From NCBI GenBank assembly GCA_964619935.1, contig CAZUGO010000068.1, positions 1-64,000 on the forward strand: a stretch of DNA of 64,000 nt. Direction: 5' to 3'. Every line of letters starts with the position of its first letter. The first letter of the stretch is position 1. The DNA comes from CAZUGO01 sp964619935. GTDB taxonomy: Bacteria; Planctomycetota; Phycisphaerae; UBA1845; CAIVHJ01. A program made the position numbers and the translations under genes. Under the pieces are notes generated by a model. It did not search any database and was not told where the DNA came from. It was given only the letters and a program-made list of their open reading frames with translations. Shown piece after piece: positions 43,670 through 52,984 of the stretch.

Positions 43670-45388
43670 TCAGACCGATTCTTCGAGGGCCATTCTGGAG
43701 GCCCCGTCGAGAAATCCTTCCAGCTTGCGGGCCCGAACCGGGTGCTGCAGTTTGCGGATGGCCTTGGCTTCCACCTGGCGAACCCGCTCGCGGGTCACCT
43801 TGAAGATGCGGCCGACTTCCTCGAGGGTGTAGGTGTAGCCGTCGCCGATGCCGTAGCGCAGCTTGATGATTTCGCGCTCACGGTAGGTCAGGGTCTTGAG
43901 CACCTCTTCGATGCGATCCTTGAGCATCTCGTTGCCGGCCGAACTGACCGGCGACTCGGCGCCGCCGTCCTCGATGAAATCGCTGAAATAGGAGTCTTCG
44001 CTGTCGCCCACCGGACGATCCAGAGAGATGGGATGCCGCGAGATCTTCAGCACCCGCCGGGCCTCGGAGACCGGCATCTTGGCGGCCTTGGCAATTTCCT
44101 CGATGGTCGGCTCACGGCGCAGCTCCTGCTCCAGCTTCTTGCTGATGTTCCGGAGCTTGCTCATGGTCTCGATCATGTGAACGGGGATGCGGATGGTGCG
44201 GGCGTGATCGGCAATGGCTCGGGTGATGGCCTGGCGGATCCACCAGGTCGCGTAGGTGCTGAACTTGTAGCCGCGCTTGTATTCGTACTTGTCGACCGCC
44301 CGCATCAGACCGGTGTTGCCTTCCTGGATGATGTCCAGAAAGCTCAGGCCGCGGTTGCGGTACTTCTTGGCAATCGAGACCACCAGCCGCAAGTTGCCGC
44401 CCGACAGCTTGCGCTTGGCGTCTTCATACTCGCCGAAGACCCGCCGAATGTTCAGCAGCCGGTTCTCCAGTTCATCCGGCGTCTCCATGACCAGCCCGGT
44501 CACGCCGGCCAGTTCTTCCTTCATGACCTGCTGGTCGTCGGCCGGCATGGTCGGCTTTTTGATCTCGCGGGCGACCCGGTGCTCCAGGTCGCGCATCTTG
44601 ATGTGCAGTCCGATCAACTTGCGCATCAGCGGCTGGATGCGACTGGTGCGCAGCGACAGCTCCTCGAGCAGCTTGGAAACCTTGCGGCGGCGGCGATGGA
44701 TGCGTTCGCGGGCACCGCGGCGGACGGCCGCCGACACCCGACCCTCGTGCATCTTGTTCCAGTCGCTCTGGTTCAGCTCCAGGAGCTTCTCCACGGTTTC
44801 CAGATTGCCCGGCAACCGCTCGATGATGGTCGTCTTGGCGCTGTGCTCGGAGGTGGAGATCTTCATGGTCCGATCGAACGGCAAGGAGCCGTCTTCGACC
44901 TGCCGCAGAATCTGCACCGCTTGAGCGCTGCAGAAGTCGCTTTCCAGAACCTTCTGGCGAAAGGCCATGCGCGTCAGTTCGATTTTCTTGGCCAGGTTGA
45001 TTTCCTGGTCGCGGGTCAGCAGCGGAATCTCGCCCATCTGGGTCAGATACATCCGCACCGGATCGTCGATCCGCCGCCCGGCGGCCTCTTCGGCCAGCTC
45101 TTCCTGGGTGATGGGCTCTTCTTCCCGGGCCGACTTGGCGGTGTTGTCGCGGGAGTCACCGTTCTCGGCCAGGCGATTGGCTTCGCGCTCGTCGATCATT
45201 TCAATGCCGGCTTCTTCCAGGCGCAGCATGATCAACTCGAGCTTGTCCGGAGAAATGGCCTCATCGGGCAGACGCTTGTTCAGCTCTTCCCAGGTCAGAT
45301 AGCCTTGTTTCCCGCCCTTGTCGAGCAGATCGAGAACAGACGCCTCAATCGGATCGATCTGCACTTCTGTCGCGACGTCAGCCATCAT
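43670..45388 (-). CDS. rpoD: RNA polymerase primary sigma factor RpoD
   Basis: 572 residues with all regions of a housekeeping sigma-70. Region 1.1 (VLDLLDKGGKQGYLTWEELN), 1.2 (DPVRMYLTQMGEIPLLTRDQ), 2 (NLRLVVSIAKKYRNRGLSFL, DIIQEGNTGLMRAVDKYEYK, GYKFSTYATWWIRQAITRAI), 3 (RIPVHMIET), 4 (LTYREREIIKLRYGIGDGYT, FKVTRERVRQVEAKAIRKLQ). It lies 52 bases after dnaG, the standard macromolecular synthesis arrangement. A non-conserved insert lies between regions 1.2 and 2, as usual. Confidence 0.97.
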   Translation of the reverse strand: MMADVATEVQIDPIEASVLDLLDKGGKQGYLTWEELNKRLPDEAISPDKLELIMLRLEEAGIEMIDEREANRLAENGDSRDNTAKSAREEEPITQEELAEEAAGRRIDDPVRMYLTQMGEIPLLTRDQEINLAKKIELTRMAFRQKVLESDFCSAQAVQILRQVEDGSLPFDRTMKISTSEHSAKTTIIERLPGNLETVEKLLELNQSDWNKMHEGRVSAAVRRGARERIHRRRRKVSKLLEELSLRTSRIQPLMRKLIGLHIKMRDLEHRVAREIKKPTMPADDQQVMKEELAGVTGLVMETPDELENRLLNIRRVFGEYEDAKRKLSGGNLRLVVSIAKKYRNRGLSFLDIIQEGNTGLMRAVDKYEYKRGYKFSTYATWWIRQAITRAIADHARTIRIPVHMIETMSKLRNISKKLEQELRREPTIEEIAKAAKMPVSEARRVLKISRHPISLDRPVGDSEDSYFSDFIEDGGAESPVSSAGNEMLKDRIEEVLKTLTYREREIIKLRYGIGDGYTYTLEEVGRIFKVTRERVRQVEAKAIRKLQHPVRARKLEGFLDGASRMALEESV

Positions 45389-45440
45389 CCATTCTCCTGG
45401 CGGGGTTTCCGACCTGTTGCCGTTCGCCCAAGCCCGCTAT

Positions 45441-47315
45441 CTAGTTCAAGCCGGTATTGATCCGGATCTTGCGAATGCCGGCGAAGTTTGAAACGCTCGC
45501 GTATTCCCTGGTATTGTGGTGAATCTCGGCCAACTGTTGGTCTGCCTCGGTCCCCGACGGGGCCGGGAGGTCCTCTTGCCGAGCAGCGAACCAAGCCTGC
45601 TCCGCCTGGTTGGCCTTGCGGACCACCCGCATGAACGCCAGCCGCTCGACTGCCGACTTCAAGCGGGCCTCGAGCTGCCCGGCAGCCAATCCGCGCTCCC
45701 GCAGGGAGACAATACGGGCCGCGTCCTTGGCGCAATCAAAATGGCCCAGCAACTCGGTCAATGGAAACTCTCCTACCCGGTCGATCAATTCGACCGTGTG
45801 CTGGGCAATGCGGCGGAGCTGTTCGTCCGCAAAGGCGGCGGCCACGAAGACCTCCGCTGCGCGCGGATACAATCCCGGCTCACACAATAAAACGGTCAGA
45901 ATATCCAACATCGCCGCCTCTTCGACCCCACCGGGACGATAGGCGGCGGTGCCGCGCTGTACTGTTGAATCCGAGTCGCCAGCGGCGGCGGAACCTCGCG
46001 AGGCCCGCTGTCTGGCGAGTTCGATCTGCCGGCCAATCTCGTTGGGCGCTACCCCGATCAAACCGCTGACCTGATTGATCAACAGGCCGCGCGGAATGGC
46101 GTCCAACTTTCCAAATGCCTGCGACATACCCACATAGGTCAGAAATTCCCGGACCGCCTCCTGTCTGGCGGTTACGGACACGCCACCCTTGTGGGCATCA
46201 GTTGCCTGCTGCCATTTGAATTCTAGCGCCGAGGGTGCTGAAATCAACAGGCGCTCAAAATCGGAGGCCGCGTGTCCCTGGAAGAATTCACAGGGATCAA
46301 CGCCGCCCGGCATCTGGGCCAGCGACACATCCATCTGGGCTTCCAGGGCGATCTCCAAACCCCGCTCGGCGGCCTGCGAACCGGCCTGGTCGCCGTCGAA
46401 AAGCAACACCAAGTGCGGCACAAACCGCCGCAGAATGCGGGGGTGCTGCGCGGTCAGGGCCGTCCCCAGGGTGGCCACGACTTCGGCGAAACCGTGCTGG
46501 TGGGCCATGAGCACGTCGGTGTAGCCTTCCACGATCACTGCCCGGCCCTTAGCCGAAAAAGCCGCCCGGGCCTTGTGCAAGCCGTACAGGCAGGTGCTCT
46601 TGGAAAACAACGGCGACTCCGCCGAGTTAATATACTTGGCCGGGTCGTCGCCCAGAGTCCGACCGCCGAACCCCAGGGTTCGACCGGCCAGATCGATGAT
46701 TGGAAACATGATCCGGTTGCGGAAGACATCGTAGCGGCGCCCATCGCGGCTGACCCGAATCAAACCGGCGGCCTGCAACGCCGCGTCCGAAACTCCCGCT
46801 GCCGAGGCCCGCGACAGCAAGCGGTCAAAGCTGTCAGCAGCATAACCCACCTGAAAGGCCTCCAGAACCTCACGCTCGAGCCCCCGGGAGGCCAAATACG
46901 ATTCGGCCGCGCGGCCCTCTGAACTCAACAAGCAACTGCGAAAGACGCCGGCCGCCCATTCATTGGCCCGCAGCAGGTCGGCGCGAACCACCTCCGACCC
47001 ACCGGCGGATTTCCGAGGCTCGGTGATCCGGATATGGGCCCGGTCCGCCAGCAGTTGGCGGGCTTCCTGAAAGGAGATCGAGTTGACCTCCATCACGAAG
47101 CTGAAAACGTCGCCCCCCCGCCCGCAGCCGAAGCACTTGTAGTATTGCTCCGCGGGGCGCACGTGAAACGATGGCGTCTTCTCCGAATGGAATGGACACA
47201 ACCCCTTGAGGTCGCGGCCGGCCGCCTTGAGGGCAACATACTGACCAATGACGTCAACAATGTCGCTGGCCTCGCGGATCTCCCGGGTGAGCTGTTCTGC
47301 AGTGCGTAAGGAAAC
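45441..47315 (-). CDS. dnaG: DNA primase DnaG, start codon non-canonical
   Basis: About 625 residues. The CHC2 zinc finger (GLCPFHSEKTPSFHV ... CFGCGRGGDVFSF), the catalytic TOPRIM region (KGRAVIVEGYTDVLMAHQHG, LVLLFDGDQAGSQAAERGL) and a C-terminal helicase-binding-like domain are present. It makes RNA primers for replication. The expected N-terminus (LTREIREASDIVDVIGQYVA and upstream) is in frame back to a stop at 47355, yet contains no ATG, GTG or TTG. The only such codon is a TTG at 47201, inside the zinc finger. AGGAGG at 47323-47328 sets the likely start near 47315, where the in-frame codon is GTT. The start coordinate is therefore an estimate. Confidence 0.9.
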   Translation of the reverse strand, partial: VSLRTAEQLTREIREASDIVDVIGQYVALKAAGRDLKGLCPFHSEKTPSFHVRPAEQYYKCFGCGRGGDVFSFVMEVNSISFQEARQLLADRAHIRITEPRKSAGGSEVVRADLLRANEWAAGVFRSCLLSSEGRAAESYLASRGLEREVLEAFQVGYAADSFDRLLSRASAAGVSDAALQAAGLIRVSRDGRRYDVFRNRIMFPIIDLAGRTLGFGGRTLGDDPAKYINSAESPLFSKSTCLYGLHKARAAFSAKGRAVIVEGYTDVLMAHQHGFAEVVATLGTALTAQHPRILRRFVPHLVLLFDGDQAGSQAAERGLEIALEAQMDVSLAQMPGGVDPCEFFQGHAASDFERLLISAPSALEFKWQQATDAHKGGVSVTARQEAVREFLTYVGMSQAFGKLDAIPRGLLINQVSGLIGVAPNEIGRQIELARQRASRGSAAAGDSDSTVQRGTAAYRPGGVEEAAMLDILTVLLCEPGLYPRAAEVFVAAAFADEQLRRIAQHTVELIDRVGEFPLTELLGHFDCAKDAARIVSLRERGLAAGQLEARLKSAVERLAFMRVVRKANQAEQAWFAARQEDLPAPSGTEADQQLAEIHHNTREYASVSNFAGIRKIRINTGLN

Positions 47316-47656
47316 CGTCAGCCCTCCTATGATTTCCCTTAGTCGTTGATGCCGTTAACGTAAGGACAGAGTGGCCAACGAGAACCTACGCCGGATGTGA
47401 CCCCGATCTCGCATCGCGCTTCCACCCACTCGCGCCCGCCTCAGTATCTGCAAAATATACATCACGATATCGGGCCGGTCAAATTATCGGATGTCCTAAG
47501 TTCAGCTATTATCATTTATTGTGTCTTGCATTAGACCATGTTAATTTGGGCACATGGAATGCGTTTCCGGGGCCAGCGTCCGGCTGGCGGGTCAATGGCG
47601 GGCCCATTCGAAAAGGCACTCGCCGGCCTTGCGGTCGACGCTATACTCTTCATGCT
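47316..47656. other. Divergent promoter region of dnaG-rpoD and the LON-domain gene
   Basis: 341 bases, AT-rich between about 47450 and 47550. It holds the strong dnaG promoter listed separately. On the plus strand TTGTGT, 17 bases, TAATTT (47519-47547) could serve the LON-domain gene. The dnaG leader would be about 130 bases long. Confidence 0.55.
47454..47482 (-). promoter_or_regulatory. Predicted dnaG-rpoD promoter
   Basis: On the minus strand TTGACC (47477-47482), 17 bases, TATATT (47454-47459). Both boxes match the housekeeping consensus well. Confidence 0.6.
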
Positions 47657-48325
47657 ATGTTGTGCCCAAAGCGCCCGGTTCCGATCTTCCCGCTGCCCAA
47701 CTGCGTCGTCCTGCCCGGCGCCGTCCAGGCGTTGCATATCTTTGAACCCCGCTACCGCCGAATGGTTGCTGACGAATTGTCTCGACCGCTGGGCGACCGG
47801 AAGATCGCGGCGGCTTTGCTGCGGCCCGGCTACGAGCCGGAGTACTACACCCACCACGCGGCAATCCACCCGGCGTTGTGCCTGTGCGACATCATGAAGC
47901 ACCAGGCGCTGCCCGATGGCCGCAGCAATCTGCTGATCCAGGGTCGCTGTCGCACCACCATCGCTAGAGAAGAATACGGTGCGCCCTACCGCCGGGCCAT
48001 CCTCTGCGAGCAACTGTCGACCGGCGTGCTCCCTGAAGAGGAGGTGGCCTTGCGGGCCAGACTGGCGGCCACATTGCAGAAGCTGCCCAGCCCGCTGTTG
48101 CAACTGTGCTGCGAGTTGACCGCCCAGGAAGATAATCTGGAGCGGCTCACCGACCTGTTGACCTTCCATGCCCTCGAGGACGAGACCTATCCGGCCAAAC
48201 AGCTGGTCCTGGCCGAAGGCCGCGTTGACTTTCGAGTCAAGATGTTGATCACGCTGATCGAGCGGCAATATCTCCGCAAACCGGACCCCCGCGGTCACTG
48301 GCCCACTACCCTGAGCTGCAACTGA
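47657..48325 (+). CDS. LON N-terminal-domain protein
   Basis: 222 residues from the ATG at 47657 (47652 is out of frame). The LON substrate-binding domain fills most of it: VPIFPLPNCVVLPGAVQALH, IFEPRYRRMVADELS, LCLCDIMKHQALPDGRSNLL, IQGRCRTTI. No ATPase or protease domain follows, so this is a stand-alone adaptor-like protein, a common type in bacteria with unclear function. It lies just upstream of rnpB on the same strand. Confidence 0.85.
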   Translation: MLCPKRPVPIFPLPNCVVLPGAVQALHIFEPRYRRMVADELSRPLGDRKIAAALLRPGYEPEYYTHHAAIHPALCLCDIMKHQALPDGRSNLLIQGRCRTTIAREEYGAPYRRAILCEQLSTGVLPEEEVALRARLAATLQKLPSPLLQLCCELTAQEDNLERLTDLLTFHALEDETYPAKQLVLAEGRVDFRVKMLITLIERQYLRKPDPRGHWPTTLSCN

Positions 48326-48333
48326 CCCACGGG

Positions 48334-48363
48334 TCGACCGCCGCCGGCCATTCGGGCTATAAT
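48334..48363 (+). promoter_or_regulatory. Predicted rnpB promoter
   Basis: TCGACC, 18 bases, TATAAT (48358-48363), ending 10 bases before the RNA's first paired base. The position agrees with the P1 helix start. Confidence 0.55.
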
Positions 48364-48372
48364 CAACCGGCG

Positions 48373-48804
48373 CGGAGTGAGCGAAGGTGATCGCTCACGG
48401 GTTCTTTGACATCCGTGGGAGGAAAGTCCGAACTGGGCAGGGTACGGTGATGGCTAACGGCCACCCGGGGCGACCCGAGGGAAAGTGCCACAGAAAGCAA
48501 ACAGCCCGCCGGAGACCCGCGGCGGGCGGCGGTCCCGCCCGCCGAGGGTCTCCGGAAGGCAATGGTGAAAGGGTGCGGTAAGAGCGCACCGGGCGGTTGG
48601 TGACAACCGTCGCACGGCAAACCCCACCGCCAGCAAGCCCAAGCATGCGGCGAGTTCGTTTCGACGAACGAGAGATGACCCGTCTCTCTCGAGCCGCGGG
48701 TAGGGCGCTCGAGCGGTTCAGCAATGGACCGCCCAGACAAATGATCACCTCGATCGCACCCAGCGGTGCGGTCCAGACAGAATTCGGCTTATCCGTTCAC
48801 TCCG
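48373..48804 (+). ncRNA. rnpB: RNase P RNA, bacterial type A
   Basis: The catalytic RNA that matures tRNA 5' ends. The universal core blocks are in order: GAGGAAAGTCCGAACT, GAGGGAAAGTGCCACAGAAA, GGTAAGAGCGCACCG, GGCAAACCCCACC and CAGACAAATGATCACC. P1 pairs CGGAGTGAGCG at the 5' end with CGTTCACTCCG at the 3' end, which sets both ends. The ACAGAATTCGGCTTAT block before the 3' end is also typical. All protein frames drawn across it are false. Confidence 0.97.
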
Positions 48805-48966
48805 TGCTTTTATTGCTGCGGCGAATCCGCGGGCAGACATCGAGGATCGATCGCGAATGGGGTCGGGGTTGGGCGAAGAAGATGCAGGGGGGGGCTGAGG
48901 CACGGCGCTGCGGGCGCTTGAACACCCTCACGACGACCGGTCATCCATCGAAGGCCAAGCCGCGGC

Positions 48967-49464
48967 CTAGGCCAGCAGATCCACGTGGGCGGCAGCGACC
49001 TGTGCCTCGGGCTTGGCGCGCTGCACGCCGACGCGCTCGGCGTCCGCCGGCTCCGGTGCCGAACCACCACCCAGCAGACCCGCCGCCGGCTGCGGCGCGC
49101 TGACCTCGCGGTCGGTAACACCCGGATGCGACAGCGGCTGGCCGGGCTCTTCCTCCGGGCCGCCGAACTGCTGTTCGCTGGCTTCGCGCAGGGCAGCTTC
49201 GCGTTCGCGGCGCTGCTCGGTGGCGTAGCGCTCTTCACGCTCCTCCTGTAGCGCTTCGGCTTGCTGCACCTGGCGGCTGGACTCGCCAATCGCCAGAGCG
49301 GCGTACTCGTAACCCAGTGCCACGGTGGTGACCTCTGCAGCGGAAGATTTCTGGCGCAGGGTCTGGTCGGTACTGCCCCGCGCGTGCAGTGTGCTGGACA
49401 CTGTCTCCGCCAGCGGCAGCGACGCCACGACGCTACTCAATGAAATCCCATCGACAGCTGACAT
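48967..49464 (-). CDS. Hypothetical coiled-coil protein
   Basis: 165 residues from the ATG at 49464 (AAGGGGAC upstream). The N-terminal ~60 residues (ISLSSVVASLPLAETVSSTL, AAEVTTVALGYEYAALAIGE) look helical. A charged Glu/Arg coiled coil follows (QQAEALQEEREERYATEQRR), then a Pro/Gly-rich tail (PAAGLLGGGSAPEPADAERV). No signal peptide. Not recognised; the coiled coil suggests a structural or scaffold role. Divergent from an amidohydrolase. Confidence 0.6.
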   Translation of the reverse strand: MSAVDGISLSSVVASLPLAETVSSTLHARGSTDQTLRQKSSAAEVTTVALGYEYAALAIGESSRQVQQAEALQEEREERYATEQRREREAALREASEQQFGGPEEEPGQPLSHPGVTDREVSAPQPAAGLLGGGSAPEPADAERVGVQRAKPEAQVAAAHVDLLA

Positions 49465-49651
49465 CTTCGTTGTCCCCTTAACTACGCGGCGAAAGATGCT
49501 ACTGGAATCTAAGATATCCAGCACATCAACCCAAACCCGCCGGCCGATAACCACGCTCCGAATGCGGTTCGGGACCCGACAATTGATTCTGTGTCCGATC
49601 ACCGCTACCTTCTTGCCCAGACCCCGCTGTTGCTATCGGACGCCCGACGCC

Positions 49652-50869
49652 ATGCGCATCGCCGCCAAATGGATCTTGCCGATCTCCTCCGAGCCCATCA
49701 AGGACGGCGTCCTGGTCACCGCCGGGCACTGCATCGCCGCCGTGGGACGCCGCAGCGCGTTCGCGGACGTCGACCAGGACTTCGGCAACGCCATTGTGAT
49801 GCCCGGACTGGTCAATGCCCACACCCATCTGGAATTGAGCTGCCTGGCGCCGCAGCCGGAGCGCGGCGACCTGATCGATTGGATCGTCGAAGTCCTCGAG
49901 CAGCAGCAACGCCTGCCCGCGGCCGCCCTCGCCGAACATATTGCCGAGGCGGTGCACCGCGGCGTTCGACAGAGCCTGGGTTGCGGGGTCAGCACGGTCG
50001 GCGACATCAGCCGGTTCTGCGCGCTGACTCGGCCGCTGCTGCGCGACGGACCGCTGCGGGTGGTCTCCTACGGCGAGGTGCTGGCCATCGGTACCCGCCG
50101 GCACCTCCTGGCGGAACGACTGCGAACCGCCGCGGACACCACCTCGGCGTCGCCATTTCTGACCATCGCCTTGTCGCCGCATGCCCCCTACTCCATCGAA
50201 GGCCAGGGCATCAAGGACGTGGTCAATCACGCCAGAATCCACCACATGAGAACCGCCATCCACCTGGCCGAGACGGTTGAAGAAATCCAGTTTCTACAGG
50301 CCGGGCGCGGACGATTCCGCGAACTGCTCGAGCGCATCGGAGCCTGGGACGATGCCATCCCCATCCCGCAAGCCACCCCAATCCGTTATGTGTGTGACCT
50401 GGGCAGCCTGGGACCGGAGTGCCTGGCGGCCCACTGCAACTACCTCGACGAAGAGGAAATCGACCTGCTGTGCGCTACCGGAACCAGCGTGGCCTACTGC
50501 CCGCGGAGCCACCAGCGCTTTCGGCACCAGACCTATCCCCTGCTGGACCTCATCGGCGGCGGCGTCAACGTCTGCGTCGGCACCGACAGCCTGGCATCCG
50601 CCCCGTCGCTGTCCGTGGTGGACGAGTTGAACTGCGTGCACACCCAATACCCCGACCTGTCCGCCGATGTCATCCTGGCCATGGGCACCCTCAACGGAGC
50701 CCGAGCCCTGGGGATGGCCCAGTGGATCGGCTCGCTCGAACCCGGCAAGAAAGCCGACTTCGCCGTATTCGCGTGCGCACGTCCGGACGACGATCCGCAA
50801 ACCCTGCTGCTGCGCGACACGCCACCGCTGCAGGCCCTCTACATCGACGGAGCAGCCGTCGCGACCTGA
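49652..50869 (+). CDS. Amidohydrolase-superfamily deaminase, MqnX candidate
   Basis: 405 residues from the ATG at 49652. Metal-dependent amidohydrolase of the chlorohydrolase/deaminase type: GLVNAHTHLELS (metal His pair), ALSPHAPYSIEG, TAIHLAETVEEIQFL, AAHCNYLDEEEIDLL, CVGTDSLASAPSLSVVDEL, with NGARALG and GKKADFAVF closing the barrel. This pattern fits aminodeoxyfutalosine deaminase (MqnX) as well as other deaminases. The presence of mqnD in the window makes MqnX attractive, but the genes are 12 kb apart and the substrate is not read from sequence. Confidence 0.78.
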   Translation: MRIAAKWILPISSEPIKDGVLVTAGHCIAAVGRRSAFADVDQDFGNAIVMPGLVNAHTHLELSCLAPQPERGDLIDWIVEVLEQQQRLPAAALAEHIAEAVHRGVRQSLGCGVSTVGDISRFCALTRPLLRDGPLRVVSYGEVLAIGTRRHLLAERLRTAADTTSASPFLTIALSPHAPYSIEGQGIKDVVNHARIHHMRTAIHLAETVEEIQFLQAGRGRFRELLERIGAWDDAIPIPQATPIRYVCDLGSLGPECLAAHCNYLDEEEIDLLCATGTSVAYCPRSHQRFRHQTYPLLDLIGGGVNVCVGTDSLASAPSLSVVDELNCVHTQYPDLSADVILAMGTLNGARALGMAQWIGSLEPGKKADFAVFACARPDDDPQTLLLRDTPPLQALYIDGAAVAT

Positions 50870-50963
50870 ACCGCCCACGAATCACACGAGGAACACGACC
50901 CATGCGGTTCGGCACCCGCGGGGGGGACCCGAACGCCGCGGACACGACCGGCGGACCATCCGC

Positions 50964-52814
50964 TCACGGCGCCGGCCAGGCGGTCAGGTGCGCGGCCGGC
51001 GGCCGGCGGGACGCGACGTAGGCATCGTAATCCTGGCACAAGCGCTCGAAGCCGGCCAGCGTAGCCGGCGCCACGGCGGCCCGGGCGGCGGCGTAGACCT
51101 CCGCCGCCTCCGCAAGGCGGCCGCGCTTCGAGAGGACGCGCATCAACCCGATCCGCAGGTATGCGCCCAACTCGGGCTGACCGGCCAGAAGTTGCTCGAC
51201 CACACCCGCCACCGCGATCAAGCCGTCGTCCGCGGTCAAGAAGCGCTCGCGGCTGGTCAGCGTGAAGAAATGCTGAAAGGTCTGCAATTCGAATGCCGCC
51301 CGGGCGGCGGGCGTCAGGCGGCGGTCCAGCGCCGGTCCGTCCCAATGCGGATGACATTTGACCAGCAATGCCACCCGGCAGTTGCGGCGATCGAGCACCG
51401 GCCGACCGTCGTTGAACAAGCGCTCGTGGTCACGCAGCACGTTGACCAGATGATCGGCGGTCCGCCAGTAGTGCGGGCTGACCCTGAAGACCATGCCGCC
51501 GGTCCCGTAGGGCTGGGCCTCGGCGCAAAACACCACATCGGACGCAGGATCGATCTGGTGGTCCAGCGCGGCCAGGGCCCCGCGCCAGTCCGGCTTGCGC
51601 ACGTTGGCGACCTGCGGGTCGACCCGCAACGAGAGCAGCACCAGCAGCCCCGCAGCCGCGCACCATGAGGCCCGCAGGGCCCCAGGCGACCGGAGCATCC
51701 GCGGCCAGCGCTTGACCCCTTCGGCCAGCGACCACACCGCGCCGACGTACAGGAACGAAAGCATGTACCCCCAGTAGGCCAGCTTGGGCAGCGTGCCGCC
51801 GACGACCAAGGCATAGACCGCCACGTGCAACCCATAGCCGATGAGCACCGGCGCAAACACCAGGCCCCGGCGAGTGCCATGGGGTGCCGGGGTGCGCCGC
51901 ACGCAGCCCCACGCCCCGAACAGCCCCAACGGAACCACGATCCACCCCAGGGGCATGGTGCAATGCCACAAGGCTTCCAGGCCCAGGCGGACCACGGCCA
52001 GGTTGTCCGCCCAGTTGAGCAACTGGGTGGTGTCCTCGACCAGATAGCTGCCTTTGCGGGTCTGGTGCAGGATGAATTGGAACAGATAGAGAAACGGCCC
52101 CCACACCACCGCCAGGCACAACAGCAGACGCACCCCGCGCAACCGCAGGAAGGCCGTTGTTGACCGGCCGTCGGCATGCCGCATCCGGCGGTAGACGGCC
52201 CACACGCCGTACAGTCCCAGGCCCGCGGAGATCGTCAGCGGTCCCAGCGACCGCGACATCTGGCAGGCCATCCACGCTGCGGTGAACCACAGCCAGTCGC
52301 GGCAGCGGTTGCGCTGCCAGGCTCGATGGAGCAGCCAGATGGCCACCACCAGGGCGCACCAGCACAGGGCGTACGGCCGGGCCTCCTGGCTGTAATGGAT
52401 GGCGAACGGCGAACAGGCCAGCGCCACGGCCACCAACAATGCGTAACCGCGGCTCACCAATCGGCGGGCCAACAGGTAACTGGCGGCGACCGTCGCGATC
52501 CCAAAGCACATCGCCGGCAGCCGGGCGGCCACGTCGCTGCGACAGAACTTGAAGATGACATAACCGATCCAGTAATCCAGCGGCGGCTGGCCGTGCTTGG
52601 CCGCCTGGTACATGACCACCTTGTAGCTGTCCGAGTAGTAGGTCAGCACTTGAGCCAGTTCGTCAACCCACAAGCTGGCCTGGCCCAGCGTGACCCCGCG
52701 CAGCAGTGCGGCCAGCAGTAACACCAGGACCAGCGGCAGCCACTCGCCGAACCCATTCGGGGCGTCGGTCCGCGAGGGCGGTTGATCCCGACGGCTGAGT
52801 TCCGAATCTGCCAT
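50964..52814 (-). CDS. GT39-like membrane glycosyltransferase
   Basis: 616 residues from the ATG at 52814. About ten membrane helices and the GT-C style first loop: LRGVTLGQASLWVDELAQVL, with Asp-Glu as likely catalytic acids. Further signs are QPPLDYWIGYVIFKFCRSDV, AARLPAMCFGIATVAASYLL, FAIHYSQEARPYALCWCALV. These enzymes move sugars from polyprenyl phosphate to lipids or proteins. The C-terminal ~220 residues are soluble and outside, with a TPR-like end (KRGRLAEAAEVYAAARAAVA). It faces the glycan gene group at 53-56.5 kb. Confidence 0.82.
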   Translation of the reverse strand: MADSELSRRDQPPSRTDAPNGFGEWLPLVLVLLLAALLRGVTLGQASLWVDELAQVLTYYSDSYKVVMYQAAKHGQPPLDYWIGYVIFKFCRSDVAARLPAMCFGIATVAASYLLARRLVSRGYALLVAVALACSPFAIHYSQEARPYALCWCALVVAIWLLHRAWQRNRCRDWLWFTAAWMACQMSRSLGPLTISAGLGLYGVWAVYRRMRHADGRSTTAFLRLRGVRLLLCLAVVWGPFLYLFQFILHQTRKGSYLVEDTTQLLNWADNLAVVRLGLEALWHCTMPLGWIVVPLGLFGAWGCVRRTPAPHGTRRGLVFAPVLIGYGLHVAVYALVVGGTLPKLAYWGYMLSFLYVGAVWSLAEGVKRWPRMLRSPGALRASWCAAAGLLVLLSLRVDPQVANVRKPDWRGALAALDHQIDPASDVVFCAEAQPYGTGGMVFRVSPHYWRTADHLVNVLRDHERLFNDGRPVLDRRNCRVALLVKCHPHWDGPALDRRLTPAARAAFELQTFQHFFTLTSRERFLTADDGLIAVAGVVEQLLAGQPELGAYLRIGLMRVLSKRGRLAEAAEVYAAARAAVAPATLAGFERLCQDYDAYVASRRPPAAHLTAWPAP

Positions 52815-52984
52815 GATGGTTGTTATCGACCTCCGCCCCGGCGTGATCGAGTCGGCCGCGCTCCCGCCCAGCCACCGCTTATCGGACGAACCCCGGCGGC
52901 GCACCGCCGGACCCGAGGCCAGCAGCGCCGCGGTTTGACCGATAAGGGGGGTGTAAACCGCAGCGCAATCCCAACGGAGTCCAC

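Noticed and set aside
48387..49103. Several open frames across 48.4-49.1 kb
   Set aside because: They cross the RNase P RNA, whose core motifs and P1 helix explain the sequence.
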